Below, piece after piece: positions 49,761-62,300 of a stretch of DNA of 64,000 nt. This stretch comes from Haliotis asinina (taxonomy: Eukaryota > Mollusca > Gastropoda > Lepetellida > Haliotidae). The notes beneath the pieces are model-generated. The model saw only the letters and a program-made list of their open reading frames with translations, had not been told where the DNA came from and did no database searches. The DNA lies in contig NC_090283.1 in assembly GCF_037392515.1 (NCBI RefSeq), positions 38,084,249 to 38,148,248 on the forward strand. The letters run 5' to 3'. The translations under genes were made by a program, and so were the position numbers. How positions within the stretch are numbered: the stretch's first letter is position 1; the number at the start of each line of letters is the position of its first letter.

Positions 49761-50769
49761 TTGTGGAAAGGTTAACTTAGAAGAAACTGTTTCCCAGGAA
49801 TACCTCCCCCATAGTGAAATCACACAAACGAACAAAATGTCAACACAAACAGATAGACATTAGTTCCCTATCGTCATCACTTTCAATCGACAGGTGACTA
49901 AATGATTTTCCGGGCTAGGATGCTGCTTGTTTATTTGTTTGTTGTATAGAGTCGTCCACTATTCCGAGCTATACAAAGCGATGTACAAGAAGATAATGTG
50001 AATGATCGGTTTGAATAATCAAAACATAATATTAAGATGTTATAACCCCCACCCCCGCCCCGAAAAAAAATATAATAAACACCCCACCCACAACAGCAAC
50101 GAAACAGCATAAACCAACCAACCAAACAAACTAGGAAGCAAGCAAAAGCAAACAAACAAACAAAAAAAGACGTGAACGACTTAAACAAATAACAACAAAT
50201 CAAGTGATTCATTCAGATACCTGTTTGTGTAGCGTGTCAGCGTCTGGTTCACAGTCGAGATTTGTTACAAAACAGATATTCTCACTGTCCTTTTATAGGC
50301 ATTGAAGACTTTCTGAAGATTCCTCCTATTTAGTGAAATATTGCTGACAGGTGATTCCTACATTAACCTAAATTGAATGGATGAACACGATAATTTCTGC
50401 TCTGTACAAATGTCATTATTTCTGCGTGCCTTACAAACTGGTATATACATAGTAACCACTTACTATTGTTCAGGCTAATTTCTGGTTGGCCTGCTTACTG
50501 TTGTAGTAACCAATTACTGCTTGTCAGTTTTGTAACAGTTGGGCTACTTGCTGATATAGAAACCCATTATTTTTTGTATTAATGATGTATGAATGATATG
50601 TGTGTTGTGTTTGTTGTCCTACTTGCTGATGTAGTAATGCATCACTACTATTTATATAATATCCGAGTTGCCTAAATATTGATACGTCCTCTAATAACAC
50701 CAGTGACGAATCATGTCTCACATAGTCATAATCCACAAAGGTGTATGAAAGTTTTTTGGTCGACGGAAA

Positions 50770-52090
50770 TATCTTCCCCTCAACTCACCCTGGTTAAAAG
50801 GAATACGTCCAGATTCCACAGTTACAACATTCATTTTGAAATAAACGAAGACCCGGCTATTCCACAGTTGACAATATATTTACGCTCCAGACTTTCTGTT
50901 CTAAATATCTCTCAAGAGTAAAGGGACGATTTTTTGTGCCTTTGTTGATTTTAGAAAGACTTTCGATTATGTGGATCGTTCAGAACTTCTATTTATGTTG
51001 TTAAAACCAGGTTGTACAAACGTCTGCATAATATGTATTCATCTGTTAGATCTTGTGTAAAAATTGGAAATTGCAAAACTGACATGTTCTTTACTAGTTC
51101 AGGTGTAAGGCAAGGATACATTTTAAGCCCGCTTGTCTTTATTCTTTTCATTACTTGCCACAGAAATACATAATAAATCATGTAAACATGGTATTTTTAT
51201 GTCTCCAGATATTGAGGATATTTTTATGTTATTATTTGCAGATGATGTTAATATGTTCTCTTACACAATCGTTGGTCTTCAACAATAATTTAATGTCCTC
51301 TATGAGGTTGCTTGAGATGGGGTTTAAGTGTGAATTTAGAAGAAAAAACCCACCAAAATGTTATTGTTTTTAAGAAATGGCAGTGTTTAAGAAAGGAATG
51401 AAAACTGGTTGGATGGAAACGTAAAACTTAAATGTGTTTCAGATTATAAATACCTTGGTTTGATATTTTGTTCAAGATTAAATTGGTTGATTAAGAGCTT
51501 GAAAAAGTTTGGCGACACAAACATCTAGGGCAGCCTACTCTTATAATTTATTCAGTTCTTTCCAAGATGCTTTTACCATCCTTGACTGTAAAACAAAGCC
51601 TATGTTTTATATGGATCAGCAATTTGGGGGATGAATTATTTCCACTGGCTAGAAAAGGTGCAACCTACATTTGAAAAACAATGTCTAAATCTAGGTAAAC
51701 TTACTTCTAATAAGGCTATATATGGAGATACTTTTAGATGTAATATATTTGTGTTCAGGAGCATAAGATAAATAATATATAATATTGGCTAAAGTTGATA
51801 AAAATGCACTGTTTAAAGTATCCTAAACAGTATTATCTTTTGTGAAAATCACAAGATAATATCAGCAAAGTTAACTGGGTGTCTAGTGTTAGACTTTTAC
51901 TTTTTTCCACTGGACTTTCCTATGCATGGCTTGCCCAAGGGGTTGGCAATGTTTTCTATGACTTTTCAAACAGCGCCTATGTGCTATTGTTATTCAAGAG
52001 TGCTCTATGTTCATCAGTACTTCTAGATACTTACAACATTATGCTTCTCATAAGTCTTTGTTATGAGATAAAGCTTTGATTAGAACTTTA
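50770..52090 (+). mobile_element. Decayed LINE reverse transcriptase fragment
   Basis: Across the three plus-strand frames I can read pieces typical of a non-LTR reverse transcriptase: FVDFRKTFDYVDRSELL, YKRLHNMYSSVRSCVKIGN, SSGVRQGYILSPLVF and LLFADDVNMFS (catalytic ADD). Later pieces resemble the region after the catalytic domain (SVLSKMLLPSL and SNLGDELFPL). Frame changes and stops separate them, so it is a pseudogene. The 5' part is missing. The clade is not certain; it resembles the jockey/CR1-like LINEs common in molluscs. Confidence 0.75.
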
Positions 52091-52915
52091 TGTAATTTAA
52101 GAATATTTTTATGATTTCTATATAAACAGGGCATGTAAACATGGTATTTCTACAGAATGTAAACATGATTCGATCTGTTCTAATTGTACTTACAGGCGCG
52201 ATAGAGGATGGGCTCCATGCTATGTTTGTATGCAAGTTACGAATACACAGAATCAAGTGTTACATTCCTTTTGTATATTGCTATTAAATTGTTCGTGTGG
52301 GATATGCTGCATCTGCTAACATCAACAGGTATCTAAAGCTTCCAACTACAATCACCAAATCAAGACTTTGAACATTCGACAAATAAGGATGTATTGCCAA
52401 CCAGGACACCTGGCTTCCTCCTGTCATGTGTAAGTAAATGGATTCTCTTGTCTACTACACTCACATGTCAACACATGGCTCAATGAAGAATAATGGGTCA
52501 CAAATATTTTTCCGATAATCAAAAGGGCTGGCTGAAAAGTCCTGTATCCTTCCTACTGATCATTTCCTTTACAGGGTTACAAATGGATAGCAACATGGAA
52601 TCAACTGTTCCATGTATGACAAATATACCCGGTAACAAAAGGCATGCGTTTGTCAGTTTTATTGTCCACTGAAAATATTTATGAACAGCTTTGACTGACA
52701 TTGACATCTGCATTTGGATCGCTAAATATAAAACTAGTCATTTACAGATGTTTACCATATTTAGAAACTATATTTACAAATAAAACAGTACATGTAATCT
52801 ATTCGATGGAAAGTAATTATGTCTTTAGAGTAAATAATGTAACCACAATTATTATTACAGTTCAAACTGGAGCCATAACGTCTGTCCTCGATTTGAGATA
52901 GCTGCATGCATGACT

Positions 52916-53125
52916 GACCATTGGAACATATGTTGATAGAGCAAGTCTCTTTAGGAATCATGAACACATGTTGATAGAACAAGTCTCTTTAGGAATCATG
53001 AACACGTGTTGATAGAGCAAGTCTCTTTAGGAATCATGAACACGTGTTGATAGAACAAGACTCTTTAGGAATCATGAACACATGTTGATAGAACACGTTT
53101 CTTTAGGAATCATGAACACATGAAT
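52916..53125 (+). repeat. 37-bp minisatellite
   Basis: About five and a half units of AACACATGTTGATAGAACAA then GTCTCTTTAGGAATCATG. Variants alternate between GAGCAAG and GAACAAG. It is intergenic. Confidence 0.95.
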
Positions 53126-53904
53126 GGAAACCTGTTTATCATGCAGTCTGAACACATACTTTGATAAACTATCTCGCGAATTATTCCTAATTGTTTCATT
53201 CAGTATAGTTGTTGTCTCTTGTAGCAGATGAGAATAATCAGTAGCCATGAGTTCTAACCCAGCAGCTCTGCCAGTGCACGTCCACCCCACTCTCAAGGCG
53301 TTGAAATCTTCCAAACTGTACAATTATTGCACACTTCCCGGTCATTGATGGGGCCTCTTGCTCCAGTAACCTATTCACGGAAACAAGACTTACGCATTTT
53401 ACACTTTCGCATTAATTCGTAGGGGGCGTATACTATTTTATGAAGTCATTGTCTTCCCCGCGTCAGTGGTCTATATGTTTGAATGTTTTACGTGTTTTCA
53501 AGGTCACTGTGACTTATCGATGACCATTATTCCCTTGTTTGACATATGAGACGGAGGGGATACCTGAAGCATGAAATCGCATAGAAACTTTGTAGTAGAA
53601 GCCCGGGAAGGAGTGTGACTCATCTTTTGTACAAGGATCGTTGTCATGAATGACCACAGTCGTGACGCATGTCAATGGCCATAGTGTTTACATCTGGTTC
53701 ACCTAGTAACAGCTATGTGCACGCAATAACCCAATGAACCATAACATTCAACTAGTATTCACTGAAGCACATGTATGACACAATCTTAATTCAAAGAATG
53801 CCATTGGTCGACCAGAGTTACTGGGTCTCAAATCCTTGGTTTCTCTGTTAGCTAAAGTCATGGATTGGTAATGTATTGTTATCAAATGAACTAGTGCCAA
53901 GAAC

Positions 53905-54965
53905 TAGCAGGTTTCGCAAAAGGCTAGTGACAAGGAGTTGTAGTATTTGCAAATGAGCTAGTGCCAAGGAGTTGTAGCATTAGTAAATGAGCTAGTGTCA
54001 AGGAGTTGTTATTATAGTAAATGAGCTAGTGCCAAGGAGTTGTAGCATTTATTATTATAGTAAATGAGCTAGTGCCAAGGGGTTGTAGCATTAGTAAATG
54101 AGCTAGTGTCAAGGAGTTGTTATTATAGTAAATGAGCTAGTGCCAAGGAGTTGTAGCATTTATTATTATAGTAAATGAGCTAGTGCCAAGGAGTTGTAGC
54201 ATTTATTATTATAGTAAATGAGCTAGTGCCAAGGAGTTGTAGCATTTATCATTATAGTAAATGAGCTAGTGCCAAGGAGTTGTAGCATTTATCATTATAG
54301 TAAATGAGCTAGTGCCAAGGAGTTGTAGCATTTATTATTATAGTAAATGAGCTAGTGCCAAGGAGTTGTAGCATTTATTATTATAGTAAATGAGCTAGTG
54401 CCAAGGAGTTGTAGCATTTATCATTATAGTAAATGAGCTAGTGCCAAGGAGTTGTAGCATTTATCATTATAGTAAATGAGCTAGTGCCAAGGAGTTGTAG
54501 CATTTATTATTATAGTAAATGAGCTAGTGCCAAGGAGTTGTAGCATTAGTAAATGAGCTAGTGCCAAGGAGTTGTAGCATTTATTATTATAGTAAATGAA
54601 CTAGTGCCAAGGAGTTGTAGCATTTATCATTATAGTAAATGAGCTAGTGCCAAGGAGTTGTAGTATTTGCAAATGATCTAGTGCCAAGGGATTGTAGTAT
54701 TAGTAAATGAGCTAGTGCCAAGGAGTTGTAGCATTTATTATTATAGTAAATGAGCTAGTGCCAAGGAGTTGTAGCATTAGTAAATGAGCTAGTGCCAAGG
54801 AGTTGTAGCATTTATTATTATAGTAAATGAGCTAGTGCCAAGGGGTTGTAGTATTAGTAAATGAGCTAGTGCCAAGGAGTTGTAGTATTAGCAAATGAGT
54901 TAGTGCCAAGGAGTTGTGGTATTAGTAAATGAACTAGTGCTAAGGAGTTGTAGTTATTAGCAAAT
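53905..54965 (+). repeat. 1-kb minisatellite with two unit lengths
   Basis: About 28 units share AAATGAGCTAGTGCCAAGGA then GTTGTAG. Short units (about 27 bp) are followed directly by the next TATTAGT or CATTAGT; long units (about 43 bp) add CATTTATTATTATAGT or CATTTATCATTATAGT. Long units dominate the centre and short, more diverged units lie at both ends. No gene borders it. Confidence 0.93.
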
Positions 54966-56270
54966 AAGCTTAATTCTTGGACTTGCATTATTAGCAAATG
55001 AACTACCGCCATGGATTAGTACGATCAATAAGCAATGAGCTTATGTCATTGACTAGTAGGATTAAGTATGCAATCCTAACGACTGAGTGAAAATGTTTGT
55101 GAGAAAGTGTGTGTGTATTTAGTCGTGGGAGATTGTGAAGTTTAGGAAGTGGCTCCATGGAGTAGTGATGAGACAGATCCTAGTGAATCATGTTTGGTGA
55201 CAGCTGTCCACACACGATGAGGATGTGATACAACTGTCTGACGACCTGCCCCTTCTAACCTTCCTATATATGGTTGAAACAGTATGTTCATAACTGGTCC
55301 CGTTATGCTCACAGTCACAGAATCACATGGTTCTCACCCTGATAGATTTTCTGAATCACCGTGAAGTGCAGGTTTCTTTGGAACTGTCATTATGTGAATG
55401 AGGAACGTGCATGCTGACGTGTAGAACGCTCCAGATAAGACTCACAGATATGATAACCAAAATATATGGCCAACAGCACATACAACATACACTATCCGGT
55501 TGTTTCGTCATGCTTTGGGAGGTGTGGGGCGGGGTGTTATATGAAACAGCAGTAGGTCATAACTCCCCTCAATGTATATATCATTTTTCCAGGGCATAGT
55601 ATATATAGGTAAAGGTATATATACTTACCCCCAATTAAACCCAAACCTCCCCATGTTATCTTATTCACATAAAACGCTAACAGATCTAATACAGAGCTCA
55701 TCTTTTAAAATTACCTGTAATGCGTTTCAAGAGAGAGGAGCCGATCCGGGACTTAGCCTCGTGTGGATTCTAAGCACGCGTAACTCCTACACTATATCCC
55801 AATCGTGTATAGACTTTAAGTGTCAAAACATGGAACAAGGGACATGCTTAACGAGGTAGAGAGTTAGTTGTGAAGCGGCCAAAGTGCTGCAAGAGAGGTC
55901 ATATCGCTCACTTCAGTTAATTATATCACACAACTGTGAATTTTTACAGCTAACATGACACATGCATTGTGCATCAGAACACCAGAGCATCTTTAAATAT
56001 AACTGTGGATCACGGGCTGACCACCAGGACAATCAGACATTGTAGGTGATTGTTTCTGACTGGGGTCATCTGAAATGAATGGACGCACATGTTGACCTTT
56101 CAGTTGTGTACTGAGCCGTAGCCCACCAGGCCACTTCATTCATTGATAGAATTAACTTGAGTGACACGAACTGCGACTGTACATGTTCCGGGTCTGTTCT
56201 GGCCAAGATTTCCGGTGTTCTGACTAACAGCCATCACGGCACCGTTGCTCCCATTTCCGTGCTCGGGTAA

Positions 56271-56277
56271 TATAAAA
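56271..56277 (+). promoter_or_regulatory. TATA box of the astacin gene
   Basis: TATAAAA lies 119 bases before the first coding ATG, in GGGTAATATAAAACCTG. A start of transcription near 56300 would fit. The inference rests on position and motif only. Confidence 0.5.
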
Positions 56278-56395
56278 CCTGACTGAACTAGACGTGCCAG
56301 TGAATACTGGACTCCGACAACTGACGACTCTAACCATAGCTAATTATTCATTGTATAGTTTATATTACGTGTAATATTTATTCAGTTATTATCTG

Positions 56396-59300
56396 ATGAC
56401 CATGACGGATTCTGCCATGATCAGAGTTGTTGGTTTTTTGGTAAGTTGATCTATCTCTAGATCTCTCCATATATCTATCTAGCTTTTGATATTTATTCAT
56501 GCATGTGAAAAATATAAGTTATATAGTACCTGTCTAAGAAAGATGCATTAAACTACTGTGTGTACCTACGTATCTACCCATCCAAACTCACTACCTACCT
56601 ACCTACCTACCTACCTACCTACCTACCTACCTACCTACCTACCTACCTACCTACCTACCTACCTACCTACCTACCTACCTACCTACCTACCTACCTACCT
56701 ACCTACCTACCTACCTACCTACCTACCTACCTACCTACCTACCTACCTACCTTTCTTTTCTGGTATGTCTGGTGTTCCCTGTCGTGGCATTGATGAAGTA
56801 CTGCTAAAAGCGGCGTAAAACTTAACTCAGTCAGTTAATAAGGTTGAACTTCGTGACTTAAATTCAACCATAAGGGAATCTTGATGCTATACACGTACTA
56901 AAGGGTTCTATTTATGGTCAGTTAAATTATGTTTTAGTTCCTTGTTTTAACGAGGAAGTCTAACACAGCCCTTTGATTGCAACCCTATATCAAATTTTGG
57001 CCAAGTATTTTCACATTTCAGAACATACGTCAAATATCACTTCTACCATCTAATCAACCAGAATCTGAGTGAGTCAGTGAGTCTAGTTTTGCGCCGCAAT
57101 GTTCTAGAAATATGACGGATAAATAAATATAACAGAAATATAACACCAGATATGGGGTTTACTCATTTTACCCATGTGGGAAATTCACCAGAATGTATCC
57201 ATGTTAGAATTATTTGAAACGTCAACCTTAGCCACACTAAGGTGGGCCGGACCAACCTTACATGGCCACTTTAACTAAGGTAACCTTAGGCAAAAGTAGA
57301 TTCGTGGCAAAGCTCAAGGAGATATCGTAATGTTAGCTCTAAGTTTGTATAGTATAACGGCATCCAGTTCTGGTATGCCCAGTAGAGATGTATCTGGAAC
57401 ATTGCTGGCACATCACAAACTGCCACGTATGTCTGTGTGTAAAATATCCACACAGCAACCGACACCATACATCTGCTGTTTCCCTATATCAAGCGGTCAT
57501 GCCGTATTTAACTGAAATACAGTTCGAAGGGAAGTTTAACCCACCTCACTCAGTGACGTTAATCTGTGATGTCACCCAATGTCCATGTGTGTTTGTCATA
57601 TGTTTGTAAGATGTTGATATGAATGTCTGCTCAGATATGGTTCCTGGCGTTGTCCGTGGCGCGACCTAACCCGAGACCTGGTGGGTTACCCAAGAGGAGG
57701 ATACCCCTTCCTGGAAGCGGGTTTAGATTACGTGAGCCACACACAAACCTGACTATGGACCAGATAATCACACAGCAACTCGGGGGCATTTCAGGTAACC
57801 CGGCCTTGTCCTCAACAATCCCCCCACCAAACTATAGTATGTAGTATGTAGTATGTAGTATGTAGTATGTAGTATGTAGTATGTGTGATTTGTCCTGACC
57901 TGCGGATGCTGAAATAATTATATCTGTTGACACTGAAAGCCCTGGTAGATATAATGCGTGTAGTTGCTGTCGTAGAGTGTATGGCCATCGTCTTCAGTAC
58001 ACTGTTGCCTGGATAAGCAGGGTCATGGAGGCAGCTCGCTAGGCCGTGGCTACTGTCATGTACCAGCAGTGCTGTGTCTATTTCAGGTGTTGGAAACAAA
58101 ATGATGGACGCTGGTGGCCTGATTCTCGCGGAATTAGACATGCGCCTTACTCCAGAGCAGTATGCGGCGTTCTACAACACAAACAGGTACACACACTTTC
58201 ACTATGTATTGCCCCAGCACAAACAGGTACACACACTTTCACTATGTATTGCCCCAGCACAAACAGGTACACACACTTTCACTATGTATTGCCCAAGCAC
58301 AAACAGGTACACACTTTCACTATGTATTGCCCAAGCACAAACAGGTACACACACTTTCACAATGTATTGCCCCAGCACACTTTCACTAAGTATGCCCCGT
58401 GCACACGAATACACTGTAATCACAAGAAAACACAACAAAAAACAAACACAAACTGATGCAACACTGTAATCTCTGAGAGTCGTGTGTACAACTGCAGTGA
58501 ATTGTGAGGAGATATATTTGAGCTCATCCAGAAGATCTCATGTAGTCGCTTTAAGTGATGTTTCCCGCAACTGTTCTCACAGCAATGGTCAAGGACCCGA
58601 TGGCTCCGGAGCACGCTTCAGGCGTAAGGCGACGTCTAACCCCGTGCTCAGGTGGTTCCATGGAGAGATTCCATACACCTTCGCGGATAATACCTTCAGT
58701 AAGTTGCACTTTTGATTTAAGTCACGTTTGTGTTTTATACTGCACATAGTATATAATATTGTACCCAGCTTGGAGCAAAATATATACTTTATTGTTATCG
58801 ATGTGAGTATTAGCTGTGAGTTGTAATCAAATTCAAGAACTAGCACTAGCTTGGGCATCTTCCAGGGTTCAGTATACATGTGAAAACTGAAAGCTGTAGC
58901 AGGCAGATGGACACAGTGAATATATGACCAAGAGGTTTTGAAAAGTGCCGGTTGTTTTCCAGATACTAAAGAGAAGGTGATGATCAAGGAAGCAATGACC
59001 GAATGGGAGAGATACACGTGTGTGAACTTCGTGGAAGCCACACATTCTCACCGCAACGTCCTGGATTTCGTTAATGGAGACTCGTGAGTAGAATGTCACC
59101 ACATCGGTTGCCATCACAGTTAATATCGCCACATTAAGCTACACCTTCAAATCAGTTGGACGCTTCTAAAGCCTATGTACTTGATGTGTACAGTCGGTCT
59201 TTCTGCTAGTTAACGTATCGGTTAATTGTCAGTTTCGGGATTTGATGTTACTTATGTGAATCCTGTGTGCCACAGGTGCAGCTCCCAGTTGGGTATGGTC

Positions 59301-62300
59301 GGGGGGAGGCAGATGCTCATGTTGGATGCACCCGGATGTAGATACGTAAGTATCCCTTTCTACGCATGTTTTTAGACTGACTGAGAACAGCTGAAAATAG
59401 CATTCGACCTTGGGAGTACATTTGATCTACACACACACACATATATATATATACTTCCCATCAAACGTTTAGACTCACTTAACACTCACTATATGGTATA
59501 TATACATGCACAATTACGGGGAACATTGATTTCTCCACTGAGAAACAAGTGAAAATGTTTGTACAGCTGCGTTTTAGTGTAACATTTTCTTATGAATTCG
59601 CCAGTTTTCACTGATTTTTATCATATATTGAACTGCTGACAATAATCTTTTCAACATTACGAATTTGTTTCACAATACAGCAGTTCATTTGTGAACAGTA
59701 CCTTTAAACAGTATGGAATATTTCTACCCCTAACTTTGATCTCTCTCTTGACAGAGAGGATTGTATCTGCACGAGATCGCCCATGCAATCGGTCTGATTC
59801 ACGAGCACCAGCGACCAGACAGGGACAGCTACGTGGACATCTTCCTGCAACACGTACACCCGCAACTCTACTACAGCTTCACCAAGAGGACCAAAAATAC
59901 TAGCGTCTACAACACGACATACGAGTACTCCTCCGTCATGCACTACGGCGTTACGGTGAGCCCACAGCCAATGGCTTTGGGGAAGAAACATGTTTTGAGC
60001 AGTTATAAGGGAGACAACTTTACCTTTCTGACACTGAGCAGACATAGACACTGCGGGCTTAATACTGAAGGGAGTATATTGATAAGGAGGTCTCTTCTCA
60101 GAGTGCCCATTGGAATCTGAAAACGCCTGAAAATGTAGAACACTATCTATTTAAACGACCTGGGTATAATAACATGAAACCTCAACTGGGATGTGCTTGA
60201 AGTTGATGATATATTTTTGGCCCCAGAATCATGTATTCCTCCGCACAAAGAGCACATTTATTTACCATCATTCATTTTCAACGAATACTTGTGTCCACAT
60301 GAATGTTAACCGACTGCCTTCTGTCTACGATTTCATTTATTTGTTTGCTTATACGACGTGTTACTGAGACTAACACAATAGGTTTTAAGGACCTTACCCA
60401 CTAGGAATATCCACAGACAAGTGCCGTTAAACATCTTGGTTGGACATCACGTATCCAGAGGAAGAACCTTCTTATTTGTCAGAAATCTGCATTCTTTTAT
60501 TGGAAACCTTTTTGTGTATTTCGTTGACTGATCTTTGTCAATCCTCAGGCATTCTCAAGGGATGGTAAAAGTAAGACCATCCTTCCCAAGGACCGGAGCC
60601 GCGAAGAAGAGATTGGGAAGGTTTTTCTCAAGGAGCTCTCATTTGGTGATATCCTGGCCGTCAACAACATGTACACTTGTGCAGGTAAAACAGAAACAGA
60701 AAGATAGTATTAACGTCTAGGGCCTTTACGGTAGTGTCCAAATCGGGTTATATTATGCATTTCCCAATTGATTCTGAAGTTGCAGGATTATAATTTTGAA
60801 TGAAGTCTTTTAAAATCCACTGCTTTTATGTTAAAAGTGTAAAATGAAACATTAAAAGAATTCTCAACGGGTAAAGACGATACACAGATTTACTTTAGCG
60901 GTAATAAAATTGATCTTTTGTGCACTGACTATTTCCCAACACGGACTAACGTGATGGTACTATGCTCTTAAGGACGTTGTCCCGACACAGTCAAGTGTAA
61001 AGATGGCGGCTTCGTGGACGAGACCTGCCGCTGCATGTGCCCGGATGGAACACGTGAATGTGAAGAGGGCTACCAGGCACCTGCCACTAATGGTGAGACG
61101 CATGACTAAGCTATGATTAAGTAACAGATCCTCAAGAGTCGTGGTATTCACTAAAGTGAAGCGTTTGGTGTCGTTCTGATAATTTACCAGGTGTATCATC
61201 TTTCGCTGGAAAGAACACATGCCTCGAAAAAGATCACAATAATGGATTGCAGGTGCAGGCTGATTGCATATCTCCCATTCCTGCCCAATAAACATTTTTG
61301 ATCGTATTACGTGATGAAGTTAAGTCAACATAACTTAGGTTTTGATTAAACCAGTCAAAGCTGGTGATTACTATTATTCTCCGTGTTTGAAACTCCCAAC
61401 ATTCCAAGCCACTTTTCAAAATTACCAGTCCGGGCACAAACGTGCTTGTCCGGTTTTCAACAATAACCAACAACAAAGAAATCAGATTTTTTAATACTTT
61501 ACTTTTAAGTAAACGTATCCTCAGTACTTTTCGTTACACTCCACTACTGAGTCTAACAAAACCTTATGGGAGGTCGCGTCAGGTAACCTTTGAGATTGAC
61601 CGATCAGAGAACAGCTCGCGAGAACAGAATCAGGACCAAATCGCGAAAGTGCACATTCGCACATACCTGTGAACTTTTTATTTCGAAAAGGTTCGTACCC
61701 GAACGATTCCGAATGCTATTTAGCGTACGCTCGCTTCCGGGTGATGCACACGTCGTACGTACAGCCATGACAACGGAGAGTAAACAGTTTTTGGCAATAT
61801 TCAGGGATGTTATCTTGCGCAAATATTAACTAATGGTAACCATGTCAACAGAAGCCACAAAACGTATATACTGCAAGTCAAATAACTGTGTTACATGCGG
61901 ATTTTTGCTTGTGGAGAGATCTGTGTCAGTGACGTTTGTATTTTGAACGTCCCTTCGATCCCTAAATAGTAGCCGTTGTCTGATTGGTTAAATCTGTTTA
62001 ACCGCCTCGCGTTTGATTGGACGGTCATTGGTCGCTGAGAGGTTACCTGACTCGACCTTCTACTAGGTTTTGTTAGACTCAGTGGTGGAGTGTAACGAAA
62101 TGTGAAACGAAAATAACGTTTACTTAGACTGGAATACTTTACTGCATATATTGTAACGTCAGGGCTAAACTACATGGCCTGGTTTACAAACTAAAAATCT
62201 GTTGCACTTTTTGCCTCACAATCAAAATCAGAGAAAATGAATTACAGACGAAGTCAGCATGGTCATTGTCATTTTCCTCAGCAGCAGGAACCTGGACATC

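Larger units (their letters stand above)
48406..56270. other. Intergenic region between divergent COG3 and astacin gene
   Basis: No intact gene seen. The first few hundred bases should hold the COG3 promoter; no TATA box was noticed. The rest contains a three-copy repeat, a SINE, a decayed LINE and two minisatellites, listed separately. Near 50050-50160 there is a C- and A-rich low-complexity stretch. Confidence 0.6.

Noticed and set aside
56558-56818. Poly-PTYL frame of 86 codons
   Set aside because: It is a translation of the CTAC microsatellite.
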